Below are positions 23,637 to 31,654 of a stretch of 64,000 nt of DNA, in pieces (position 1 is the first letter of the stretch; the number at the start of each line of letters is the position of its first letter). This DNA comes from Solibacillus isronensis (GTDB taxonomy: Bacteria > Bacillota > Bacilli > Bacillales_A > Planococcaceae). Below the pieces are notes generated by a model. That model did no database searches, was not told where the DNA came from, and saw only the letters and a program-made list of their open reading frames with translations. The DNA lies in assembly GCF_900168685.1 (NCBI RefSeq), contig NZ_FVZN01000012.1, positions 124,001 through 188,000 of the forward strand. The letters run 5' to 3'. The position numbers and the translations under genes were made by a program.

Positions 23637-26600
23637 ATGAAACAATTACTTCCACAGTTAAAGCGGTCGCGTAAGCCAAGTGAAGTAGTTGATCCAATGT
23701 TGCTCGATGAAGTAGAAGAACGAAAATCAATATTTGAATCGGCTATTAAGAAAACATTAGCAGAAGAAAAATTTCGTTTTAAAACCAACTTTAGAATCGC
23801 TACTACAACTACATATATAAGTTTATTCCTTATCTTGCCGTTTGGTTTGATTTCATGGCTAATGAACTTATTCGGCTTTGTTAAAGCTTCGCCAATTAAC
23901 TTACTTCCCTGGTGGTTGGTTATCATCTTGTGGGTGCTGCCTTATGTATCGTGGCATTATACAACGATTACCATTCCCCAAAAGGAAGGGCCAGTCATTA
24001 AGAAGGATTGGTCTAAAACGCCAAAGGGGAGAAAGCGGTCCGCGCTATTCAACCTAGCACCATTCCATGTAATGTGTTGGGCGGTCTTTTCAAAATTCGT
24101 CTATGAGAATTATTTCGATTACTTAACAACATTAAACGTAATGGAAAGTCATAAAGGGATTTTGCTAACAGATAACTTAAACTCATTTTTACTAATCATA
24201 TTCTTTGCCCCAATCATTATTAGTGCATTGGGTGTGTTCGTACAAGCGCGGGATTACATGATTAATAAAGATTTATTGCAAGATCATTTCATGGATTGGC
24301 AAATGCCCTACTTTAAACGATATGCACATGAATATAAGTTAGAGAGCATTGACGTTATTGTAGGTTATGAGTCTGATACAGGTAAGCCAATTGTTATTAA
24401 AGAAAATGAACGCTTTTTACATGAGGCGATTATTGGGGCAACAGGTTCAGGTAAAACTTCAACAACTTTACTTTTACGTATAGCCCAAGACTTGATAAAG
24501 ATTGCGACCGGTACAAAAGATATGTCGATGGTTCTCTTAGAGCCAAAAGGGGATGCTGTAGACGATGTACTGACAATCTGTAAAAAGCTCGGCATACCTG
24601 ATGAAAAGATTATCGTGATTGATCCATTTAAAGAAATGTCCTATAAGTACAATCCTTTTATTGGGGAGCGTAATATTGTAGCGAACACTTTTCAAGGTAC
24701 AATCTCCGCATTAACCGGCGACCAAGACCAATTCTTTAAAGACCAACAAAATGAGGTCTGTAAAAACATTACCTTATTAGCTAAAATCCGATACGGGAAC
24801 AAAACAAACATCCGTATCATTCAGCAATTGATTGACGATCCGCGCGAGCTTGCAAATGTTGTAGAGCATGTTTCCGCTTTTATTGAGCAGAACAGACGTA
24901 ATACAAATGCTACGCCTATCCAATTAAAAGAGCTGGATTCATATGAGGTAGTCGTCAACTACTTTATTAACCAAGTATTAGATTACAAGACGTTTCGTGA
25001 CAAAGATGAAATCAAGCCTGTTCCTTATCCACCGAACCATAGACACCATCCGGAGCAAATGGTTGAGAACAAAAAGGAAAACTATATTTCAGGTGCTAAA
25101 AAGTATCTGAATGATTTAGTCAATGAGGATAGCTTACGTGCTTTATTTACAAGTGGAGAGGGCGACAGAGTATTTGACGCGGATAAAGTGTTAAGTGAGG
25201 GCGGAATCGTGTTAGTAAACACCGCGCTTGGCGAGCTGGACGAACTCTCAATGATGTTCGGCCAATTCTTTATACGTCAATTCCAAGCAGCCGTATTCCG
25301 TCGTGCTAAAGAGAATAAAGAGGAAAACATACGACGTATCCCTTGTATTTTTTACGTGGATGAATTCCCGTTATACGCTAATGATGCATTCCAACGATTT
25401 TTAACTTTAGGGCGTTCTTACAAAGTGGGCGCGGTTATCGCCATGCAGTCGATCGCTCAGTTAGATGCTGTTGGGACGGATTACCGAAAAACGGTTATGG
25501 GTAACGCTTCACATAAGACGGTATTCGGGCGCGGTCCAGTTGACGATAACGAATACTTCTCTAAAGAATTTGGTGAGGAATTGCGGGTAGAAGAATCAGT
25601 CAATGAATCAGGCGCACCAATGACTACGGATAATCAAAATTGGGGTATGCGTATGAACTCACAGAAGAAGCTTATGCCGCGCTTTACACCTACTGACATT
25701 AGAGAGCTGCCATTTAAACAAATGATTGTTCAGATCGTAGACGAGCGTAACAGCATAGCGAAACCAAAACATGCTATTGGTGAGTTTGTTCATGAATCCG
25801 CGTTTGTTCAACGCTTTATGAAGCTGGTTGAATCTGATATTAAGTCAACGAATGAAAGAGAAATTAATGTTGTGAGCGCTATTTCTAATAGCAAAAACTA
25901 CATTGGTAAATCAGATGGCAGTATGATGGATGATGCCACTAATGAAGAAGCTAACCAAGCGTTAAATGAGTTTGTGAGTGAATCGGAAGTCGTAACGGAA
26001 AATCAAGCCGAATCAACGAACCCATCTACGCATGAATTAGAATCTATTATGGTGCCAGTTAATACACCACAGGTAGCAGAACCGCTTGTAGCACATGTTG
26101 AACCTGTTCATTCACCTAAAGCGGAAGATGCACAAAAGAACAGTGATGATGTTTTCGGCGGTAGTGAACCGAGTGAGGAAATGTCGTTGAATGACTTTGC
26201 TGTACCTGCTGATGTCGTCGTATTAAATGACGCGGTTGTTGTGAATGAGCAACCTGCAGCACAAAAGGAAATGGGAAGTGAGCCAGTACAAGAAGTTTCT
26301 CCTGGTCATGCAATCGAGGCAGTAATGACTACCGAGCAAAACGATTGGCTTGAATTATTAGAAGAAGAGGAAGAAACAACGACTGAAACAAATCCAGTTG
26401 GAAATGATGAAATTGATTTCCCTGTACATGGTGATCTGAACGAACAAGAGCCAACTTCAACAAATGAAGTACCTGTTTTTGAGGAAACAGACTTATCTAT
26501 CGGCTTTGAAACAACGAAGGATGAATTTGTTCCAGCTGATGAAGCACCTGTCTTTGAAGAAACGACTTTATCAATCATGGTTAATGAGCCAAGTGAGCCA

Positions 26601-27221
26601 GTTGTTCAAGAGGGGATGCCCTCGAATGATGTTCCTGTCTTTGAAGAAACAGACTTATCTATCGTTAATAACGTTATCGTTAATGATGAACCGATATACA
26701 ATGAGCCTGTGCCAGTTGAAAATGTTGAACATTTCCCTGTTTTTGAAAAAACAGACCTTTCAGTTGGAGATATAGCACCTGTACAAGAGCCTGAGAGTGC
26801 GCTTGAACAACCAACTACTCAACTAAATGACATTTCGATGCCTCTGAGCGCGGTTTCGCAAGGGGTAACAACATTAAATGAGTCTGAAATTCAAGAAGAA
26901 ATGCCTAATTTCATTGATGTTACACCTATTGAGCCATTGCCTTATACAGCTGAAGCAACCGCGCTTGAACAAATTCTACCTAGCGAGGAATCATTTGTGA
27001 TTGAGCCACAGCCATTTATTTTAGAGGAATCAACACAGCAGGCATTTCAAACGAGTGTCATTGATACGCATTCAAGTGATATGTTAGACCAACTTCAAAA
27101 GGAAGTCGCAGCAAGTAAAGAAGATCCATCACTGAAAGTTACTGAACCAATTGAAGAAAAACCGGCTAATGAACCACCGAAAGCGCCAGATAAACCACGT
27201 ATTATCGAATTAGAAATTTAA
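23637..27221 (+). CDS. VirD4/TraG/TcpA-like coupling ATPase with long repeat tail
   Basis: This 1194-residue membrane ATPase would bring DNA or substrate to a transfer channel. There are three to four transmembrane helices in residues 40-205. Walker A 'GATGSGKTSTTLLL' lies near 267, Walker B 'CIFYVDEFPLYAND' near 570, and the motif 'LVNTALGELDELSMMFGQFF' before it is typical of TraM-recognition/TraD-like VirD4 C-domains. From about residue 730 the tail is acidic and probably disordered. It carries four copies of '(V/A/F)PVFE(E/K)T(D/T)LS(I/V)' (about 942-1040). A strong SD and a terminator-containing leader precede it. With no VirB4 seen nearby, its partner may be the Tad-like machine at 1-9 kb. 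Confidence 0.85.
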   Translation: MKQLLPQLKRSRKPSEVVDPMLLDEVEERKSIFESAIKKTLAEEKFRFKTNFRIATTTTYISLFLILPFGLISWLMNLFGFVKASPINLLPWWLVIILWVLPYVSWHYTTITIPQKEGPVIKKDWSKTPKGRKRSALFNLAPFHVMCWAVFSKFVYENYFDYLTTLNVMESHKGILLTDNLNSFLLIIFFAPIIISALGVFVQARDYMINKDLLQDHFMDWQMPYFKRYAHEYKLESIDVIVGYESDTGKPIVIKENERFLHEAIIGATGSGKTSTTLLLRIAQDLIKIATGTKDMSMVLLEPKGDAVDDVLTICKKLGIPDEKIIVIDPFKEMSYKYNPFIGERNIVANTFQGTISALTGDQDQFFKDQQNEVCKNITLLAKIRYGNKTNIRIIQQLIDDPRELANVVEHVSAFIEQNRRNTNATPIQLKELDSYEVVVNYFINQVLDYKTFRDKDEIKPVPYPPNHRHHPEQMVENKKENYISGAKKYLNDLVNEDSLRALFTSGEGDRVFDADKVLSEGGIVLVNTALGELDELSMMFGQFFIRQFQAAVFRRAKENKEENIRRIPCIFYVDEFPLYANDAFQRFLTLGRSYKVGAVIAMQSIAQLDAVGTDYRKTVMGNASHKTVFGRGPVDDNEYFSKEFGEELRVEESVNESGAPMTTDNQNWGMRMNSQKKLMPRFTPTDIRELPFKQMIVQIVDERNSIAKPKHAIGEFVHESAFVQRFMKLVESDIKSTNEREINVVSAISNSKNYIGKSDGSMMDDATNEEANQALNEFVSESEVVTENQAESTNPSTHELESIMVPVNTPQVAEPLVAHVEPVHSPKAEDAQKNSDDVFGGSEPSEEMSLNDFAVPADVVVLNDAVVVNEQPAAQKEMGSEPVQEVSPGHAIEAVMTTEQNDWLELLEEEEETTTETNPVGNDEIDFPVHGDLNEQEPTSTNEVPVFEETDLSIGFETTKDEFVPADEAPVFEETTLSIMVNEPSEPVVQEGMPSNDVPVFEETDLSIVNNVIVNDEPIYNEPVPVENVEHFPVFEKTDLSVGDIAPVQEPESALEQPTTQLNDISMPLSAVSQGVTTLNESEIQEEMPNFIDVTPIEPLPYTAEATALEQILPSEESFVIEPQPFILEESTQQAFQTSVIDTHSSDMLDQLQKEVAASKEDPSLKVTEPIEEKPANEPPKAPDKPRIIELEI

Positions 27222-27297
27222 ATTACTCTTGATTTTTTATACTTATTTGATATATATTAAGTCTATCAATAAAAAAACTAAATTAAACAATCGTTCG

Positions 27298-27350
27298 GGA
27301 GCACCGAACCATGCCTTTTGGTAAAGGTATGGTTTGGTGTTCCTTTTTTT
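27298..27350 (+). terminator. Leader terminator with GGGAGCACCG box before the S1 gene
   Basis: A long hairpin, GGAGCACC..AACCATGCCTTT on the left and AAAGGTATGGTT..GGTGTTCC on the right, with loop TGGT, is followed by seven Ts. It ends the VirD4-like transcript, and the SD of the next gene is 17 nt downstream. The same GGRAGCACCG box is at 23554 and 36691. Confidence 0.85.
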
Positions 27351-27379
27351 GTTTAATAAACCAATTTGGAGGGTTATCT

Positions 27380-28252
27380 ATGTTTGTTAATGAACAACAA
27401 TTTATCGAAACTCGTACATTTGCTATGTCGAGTCTTTACGAAGCTAAAAACCTGAATCGTTATCTACGTGTAGAATGTATCGGTAATGAGGAATTAACAC
27501 TAGGGAAAGAAAGTACACTCTGTTTAAAAGTTGTATTTGAAAATATTTTTGGCTATATCCCATTAGATTTGGTTGATGAATATAATTATAAATCGTTAGA
27601 CAGCTTCACTAATAAGCAGTTTGACGTAATGATTAAAGACATTATTACTACAGATACGAACCTTTATGATGGCGTATTCTTTGTAGCAGACCGTAAAGCT
27701 GCCAATGCGATGAAGGTAGAACAGTTCTGGAAACGTGTAGAAACAGGGCAAATCTACGATGCATTAGTAACAGGCGTTGACTCTATGTTTGTATTCCTAA
27801 ATGTTCATGGCGTTAAATTACGTATGCACAAGAGCGACTACAGCCACACATATATCCATGACCTAAACAGTGAAATTTCTTTAAATGAAACACCAAGTAT
27901 CCGCGTTCGTATTATGGAAGTTGATAAAGAAAAACGTGACGTACATATCAGTAAAAAAGCGTTAGAAATGGACCCAATACAAGCAATCGGGACTTACAAG
28001 CCTGGCGGGACTTACGGAGCCACTATTAATAACATTGATCTTGACCGTAAAGTAATTTTCGTAACATTAAAACCTTATGGATTAACAGCTTTAGCTCAAT
28101 TGCCAACAGCCAACGTTGCTCGTCATATTAAAAACGGTAGCGAAGTGTTATTTAAAGTAGTTGATGTTGATGTAGCGAAAGGGCATGTGCGCGGCCGTAT
28201 TTCACTACCATATATGGGGCAAATCGCTCGTTCAGAGCGTCGTGGATTTTAA
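27380..28252 (+). CDS. Tandem S1-domain RNA-binding protein
   Basis: This 290-residue protein starts at ATG 27380 (MFVNEQQF) behind GGAGGG. The N-terminal third is a unique domain. Two S1/OB-like domains follow: the first around 'GQIYDALVTGVDSMFVFLNV' with the closing 'EKRDVHISKKALE', the second from 'PGGTYGATINNIDLDRKVIF' to 'VAKGHVRGRISLPY'. S1 domains bind single-stranded RNA. The gene overlaps the next one by TAATG. Given the many structured leaders on this plasmid, it is a plausible reader of leader RNA; that is inference. It could equally act on transfer DNA or RNA. Confidence 0.78.
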   Translation: MFVNEQQFIETRTFAMSSLYEAKNLNRYLRVECIGNEELTLGKESTLCLKVVFENIFGYIPLDLVDEYNYKSLDSFTNKQFDVMIKDIITTDTNLYDGVFFVADRKAANAMKVEQFWKRVETGQIYDALVTGVDSMFVFLNVHGVKLRMHKSDYSHTYIHDLNSEISLNETPSIRVRIMEVDKEKRDVHISKKALEMDPIQAIGTYKPGGTYGATINNIDLDRKVIFVTLKPYGLTALAQLPTANVARHIKNGSEVLFKVVDVDVAKGHVRGRISLPYMGQIARSERRGF

Positions 28253-29412
28253 TGTCTGAGTTTAACTTATCGATGGAAGATGTAGCTGTTCAGAAACATA
28301 CTGAACAGTTACAACCTTCTGGACCATTGGCACCGACTTATAGCGCAACAAGTCCTTACGTGTCACTCAACATTCCGAAAGACGTATTAAAATTCTTACC
28401 ACCGAACGGGGAACAGTTCTCATTATTTAGTGACCCTTACGCTCAATTGAATTTCTTACGTTCAGACCAAAACGTGATCCGTAATAGTACGTATTGGTAC
28501 AACGTGAAAATGATGGACAACAACTTTAGTGATTATGAAATCAAATTGCTGACGTTTTTATCTCAAAACCGCGTGGCAACACGTATTCAAATTAACCGCG
28601 TCGTATTTGGCGTAACTGAATCAAATGCACGCATTAAAAATCATATGAAAAAATGGATTGAAAACGGTATTCTTGTTCCGTTTAACTGGAATTCACCCAT
28701 TGCATTAGAAAACCATAAACCCTACCTTTATGCGTTATCTCCAAGTGCGGCTCGCGCGGCTCATGTACTATTAGGTAAAAATGGTTCAACACCGAGCCAA
28801 TTTAGATTAGTTCCGACTAATTACCTTCCCGGCACAGCACCTTCAATGGCACCATTCTTCCGCCAAGTCATTTCAGCGCAGTTTTATTGTAAGCTGCATG
28901 AACTCGATCGCGTTGTTTCATGGTCTGCCAATGAAAGCTACTCAATCGACAGCAAGCAATATATATCACCACACGCAGTTATTAAGACAATTCGCGGAGA
29001 AGGGGATATTCGTACTGTTTGGTTAGAGGTTATGCGACCTGAAAGCAACTGGTACGAAACACTTTCTAAACGCTTACGCTTCATCGAAAAAGGCATGAAT
29101 GTGTTAGGTGATGATTTACGTCCTGAAATTATGATTATGATTGTAGACAATGTTTCACGTATTCCAGACGTGAATAAGCTGATTGAAAAATACGCACCTT
29201 CTACAGTCGTTCGCTATACGACAGACGAGCGTTTGATCCAACGTGAAAGTGATGATATTTTCTATATTTACAATGATGTTGACGGCGTTGTACAAGCTCG
29301 TATTCCTTTCTTAACAAGAGCTTGGGAGGGCATGACCGCGTCTCAGTATTTTGAAACATTTAATAATCCATATTCAACCAATGTTGTTGAGGACGACGAT
29401 TTCGAATATTAA
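28252..29412 (+). CDS. Winged-helix protein with clamp-like QFSLF motif
   Basis: This 386-residue soluble protein is translationally coupled to the S1 gene (TAATG). Near residue 48 it has 'NGEQFSLFSDPY', which fits the QxxLF beta-clamp-binding pentapeptide. Residues 95-160 form a winged helix ('LLTFLSQNRVATRIQINRVV', 'IKNHMKKWIENGIL'). The layout recalls the 20276 product and Replic_Relax-type plasmid proteins. A C-terminal domain holds alternating strands ('RTVWLEVMRPE', 'EIMIMIVDNVSRIPD'), perhaps nuclease-like, but I see no sure catalytic set. A role in replication or transfer is likely; the exact function is unknown. Confidence 0.6.
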   Translation: MSEFNLSMEDVAVQKHTEQLQPSGPLAPTYSATSPYVSLNIPKDVLKFLPPNGEQFSLFSDPYAQLNFLRSDQNVIRNSTYWYNVKMMDNNFSDYEIKLLTFLSQNRVATRIQINRVVFGVTESNARIKNHMKKWIENGILVPFNWNSPIALENHKPYLYALSPSAARAAHVLLGKNGSTPSQFRLVPTNYLPGTAPSMAPFFRQVISAQFYCKLHELDRVVSWSANESYSIDSKQYISPHAVIKTIRGEGDIRTVWLEVMRPESNWYETLSKRLRFIEKGMNVLGDDLRPEIMIMIVDNVSRIPDVNKLIEKYAPSTVVRYTTDERLIQRESDDIFYIYNDVDGVVQARIPFLTRAWEGMTASQYFETFNNPYSTNVVEDDDFEY

Positions 29413-29435
29413 TCTTATGTAGGAGGCTTTACAAC

Positions 29436-29750
29436 TTGCAAATGCAGAACTTTTTAAAAATCGTCTTAGAAGATAACGACACTAAACAGTTATTAGATAT
29501 GAAAACGAACTTTCACTTGAAATATAAAGAGCAGGATTATCTCGTCGGGGTATTAGAAGATACTTTAAACTTCTTCCTTTTTGAAAACCAACCCGACTTC
29601 GATAATGACGATGAACATTTACTTAGCATTGTTGAAGATAAAACATTAATTGCCGAGTTATTAGAACACTGTCCGGAACGCATTCAATTGACTTATAAGC
29701 AGCAAGAGAGCGGTTCAAACATCGTGTTATTCCCGCGCGAAACACTGTAA
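29436..29750 (+). CDS. Small acidic protein of unknown function
   Basis: This 104-residue acidic, soluble protein starts at TTG 29436, with AGGAGG nine nt upstream. The ATG at 29442 would be 15 nt from the SD, so TTG is preferred. There are no recognised motifs ('FLFENQPDFDNDDEHLLS' is strongly acidic). It is the third gene of the S1/winged-helix operon and is followed by a terminator. Confidence 0.7.
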   Translation: MQMQNFLKIVLEDNDTKQLLDMKTNFHLKYKEQDYLVGVLEDTLNFFLFENQPDFDNDDEHLLSIVEDKTLIAELLEHCPERIQLTYKQQESGSNIVLFPRETL

Positions 29751-29780
29751 TCAATTTACTTATTCTTTATAACCTTACTG

Positions 29781-29812
29781 AAGCTTGTTACTATGTGTAG
29801 CAAGCTTTTTGT
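29781..29812 (+). terminator. Intrinsic terminator of the S1 operon
   Basis: AAGCTTGTTAC..GTAGCAAGCTT with a 5-nt loop, followed by TTTTTGT. Confidence 0.8.
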
Positions 29813-29814
29813 AA

Positions 29815-29843
29815 TTGTACTTAACCCGACCTTATGCTAAAAT
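29815..29843 (+). promoter_or_regulatory. Sigma-A promoter (extended -10) for the NYN operon
   Basis: TTGTAC (29815-29820), 17-bp spacer, TAAAAT (29838-29843), with ATGC before the -10. Confidence 0.75.
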
Positions 29844-29881
29844 GTAGTTATATTATTTTTATTCTTTTTCTTTATCTGTTT

Positions 29882-29994
29882 GCTCAACTATTGGATTGAG
29901 CTATCTTTTCTCGAAAAACGCTTATTTTAGCGATTGATGTTTAGGCACACGTATGTCTAAAAACCTTATCAATCTTTAAAATAGGCGTTTTTTT
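29882..29994 (+). ncRNA. Bipartite attenuator leader, copy L1
   Basis: Hairpin 1 is GCTCAACTATTGGATTGAGC (29882-29901). Hairpin 2 spans 29917-29989: outer stem AACGCTTATTTTA with TAAAATAGGCGTT, middle GATTGAT with ATCAATC, upper TTTAGGCA with TGTCTAAA, then seven Ts. It is nearly the same RNA as L4 (60237-60347), with compensatory differences. About 120 nt follow before the NYN start. Confidence 0.85.
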
Positions 29995-30115
29995 ATTGCC
30001 TTTTTTTAATGAAAAGATTGAATTACTTGTATTTGACCGCTAATTTCTCGGCTTTTTATCGACGATTTATCGTTATTCGAGCATTTAGCAAAAGTATTTT
30101 TTAGGAGGAAGTTTT

Positions 30116-30745
30116 ATGACGAAAGAAGTTCCCGTAATTGTTGATGAAATGAACATCATGCACCAATTACACAAAATTAACGTGAAGGGCATGGATTGGA
30201 GAGTATTTTTCAAGTTAGTATCCTCTATCTTGAATACACCGACCCAATCTTATTTCGCTTGTGCGAATGTGTCCGATGATCAGTCTGTTTTCTACAGCAA
30301 CCGTAAACGATTCTTTAATTCACTTGCAGAGCGCGGTGTGAACTTATTAGAAGGCTTTACTGTACTTGATTTCAGACGGAAAAACATTGAGAAAGGCGTT
30401 GACGTTCTTATCGCTTTACAGCTGTATAAGGAGGCATCTAGCGGAGCTAAAGACATTGTTCTTTGTTCAGCAGATAGTGACCTTGTTCCAGCCGTAGTTG
30501 AAGCACAGGCCAATGGTGCCCGCGTACATTTAATTGTAAGCAACCATACACCTGCCAAAGAACTGAGCGCGGTTGTAGATCGAGTAATTAGCCTGGAAAG
30601 TATCGTTGAAGCATTGGCAGCACAAAAAGCTGTTCGCTACATCGATCAGAACAAGCCTTACATCATTTCTAAATACGACAGAGACTTTGCAAAAAGCCGA
30701 CAAGGAGTGGTTTACAATGACACAATTACCGCAGTGGCTTATTAA
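30116..30745 (+). CDS. NYN (LabA/DUF88-like, PIN-fold) domain protein
   Basis: This 209-residue protein is nearly all NYN domain: 'VPVIVDEMNIM' (first Asp and Asn), 'EKGVDVLIALQLYKEASS' (conserved GVD), 'DIVLCSADSDLVPAVVEAQ' (DSD) and 'GARVHLIVSNHTPAKEL'. The acidic residues of a metal-dependent PIN-like RNase are present. The SD AGGAGG precedes the ATG. It leads an operon behind leader L1 and overlaps the next gene by 29 bp. NYN proteins often work in RNA decay or in conflict systems; the target is unknown. Confidence 0.85.
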   Translation: MTKEVPVIVDEMNIMHQLHKINVKGMDWRVFFKLVSSILNTPTQSYFACANVSDDQSVFYSNRKRFFNSLAERGVNLLEGFTVLDFRRKNIEKGVDVLIALQLYKEASSGAKDIVLCSADSDLVPAVVEAQANGARVHLIVSNHTPAKELSAVVDRVISLESIVEALAAQKAVRYIDQNKPYIISKYDRDFAKSRQGVVYNDTITAVAY

Positions 30746-31553
30746 TAAAGCCCAAAACAAACGAAACATCATGAGTCAGGAGATCAAGCAAGCTCTTGCT
30801 TCGATTGATTCAAAGTATCACAATTTCTTAGTGCTCTTACCTCAAAAAGAGAAGATTGCTTATAAGGAATTTAACGTGAATGGCTATGACAACTTAGGAC
30901 TTTCAAGTTTCAACAACTCAACGTATGTCGAGGTGTTCAAGCCCTATGTTACAGTCGATGGCCGCTTGAAGATGCTACGTGATGAACATGAAGCTGCTAA
31001 TAAGCAATTCCATGTACACGCACCGCAGTTCATCCCGTTAGGTGACACTTTAATTTGTTCCGTTACAGTGGATTCAGAGATTTATGGATCTGCTACGGGG
31101 GTAATTGAACTCGGGCGTGAGGCTAAAGGTGTGGACCAATCGAATCCATTCGCTAAAGCTCAAACGTCTGCCATTGGTAGAGCTCTTGGTTTTTTAGGTT
31201 ATGGACTTATTGGGAATGGCGTAGGCGATTCACAATTAGACCTATACTTTGATACGACAGAAACTTCAAATCAGCCGACTAACAATGCCGCGCCTGTTCA
31301 GCAAAAACAAACCTTATATAAGTTTGAATTGACTGCACAGGAACCACCTACACTATTAGAGAATGGGGCAAACGGATTGTTATTTAGCCGGGTGTTAGCA
31401 CCTGATGGACGCGAAGTATTATTATGGTTCCCTTCAAATATGATTGAGGAAGGATCTTCAATTTTCCTTCATAAATCATTTAAGGTAGTCGGTTGGTATG
31501 ATTCAGCAAATAACTGTATCAATGCCACTGAACTAATAAACGAAGCGGCTTAA
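30717..31553 (+). CDS. Probable single-strand annealing/ssDNA-binding protein (Erf/Sak-like)
   Basis: This 278-residue protein starts at ATG 30717 (MTQLPQWLINK) behind AAGGAG, inside the NYN gene end. It has 'FKPYVTVDGRLKMLRDEHE' and the motif 'NPFAKAQTSAIGRALGFLGY', similar to the conserved 'TSAIGRALG' of phage Erf/Sak/DUF1071-type single-strand annealing proteins. A linker with Gln/Pro/Thr and a C-terminal beta domain follow. It would act in plasmid recombination or repair of incoming strands. Assignment rests on this motif and on neighbours (SSB, primase, clamp); moderate certainty. Confidence 0.55.
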   Translation: MTQLPQWLINKAQNKRNIMSQEIKQALASIDSKYHNFLVLLPQKEKIAYKEFNVNGYDNLGLSSFNNSTYVEVFKPYVTVDGRLKMLRDEHEAANKQFHVHAPQFIPLGDTLICSVTVDSEIYGSATGVIELGREAKGVDQSNPFAKAQTSAIGRALGFLGYGLIGNGVGDSQLDLYFDTTETSNQPTNNAAPVQQKQTLYKFELTAQEPPTLLENGANGLLFSRVLAPDGREVLLWFPSNMIEEGSSIFLHKSFKVVGWYDSANNCINATELINEAA

Positions 31554-31565
31554 CCATTTATTTAT

Positions 31566-31600
31566 GACGAGATTACGATACCCGTAACTCGTCTTTTTTT
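31566..31600 (+). terminator. Terminator in the leader of the MoxR gene
   Basis: GACGAGATTACG with CCGTAACTCGTC (loop ATAC), followed by seven Ts at 31594-31600. The MoxR start is 55 nt further on, with no obvious promoter between, so this also works as a read-through gate. Confidence 0.8.
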
Positions 31601-31654
31601 ATTGATTAGAGACAAACGACAAATAATTTTTTAAGGAATCGGAGAGAATCTATT

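Noticed and set aside
29882-29994. Known metabolite riboswitch
   Set aside because: No conserved core of any riboswitch class that I know is visible; downstream genes are not metabolic.
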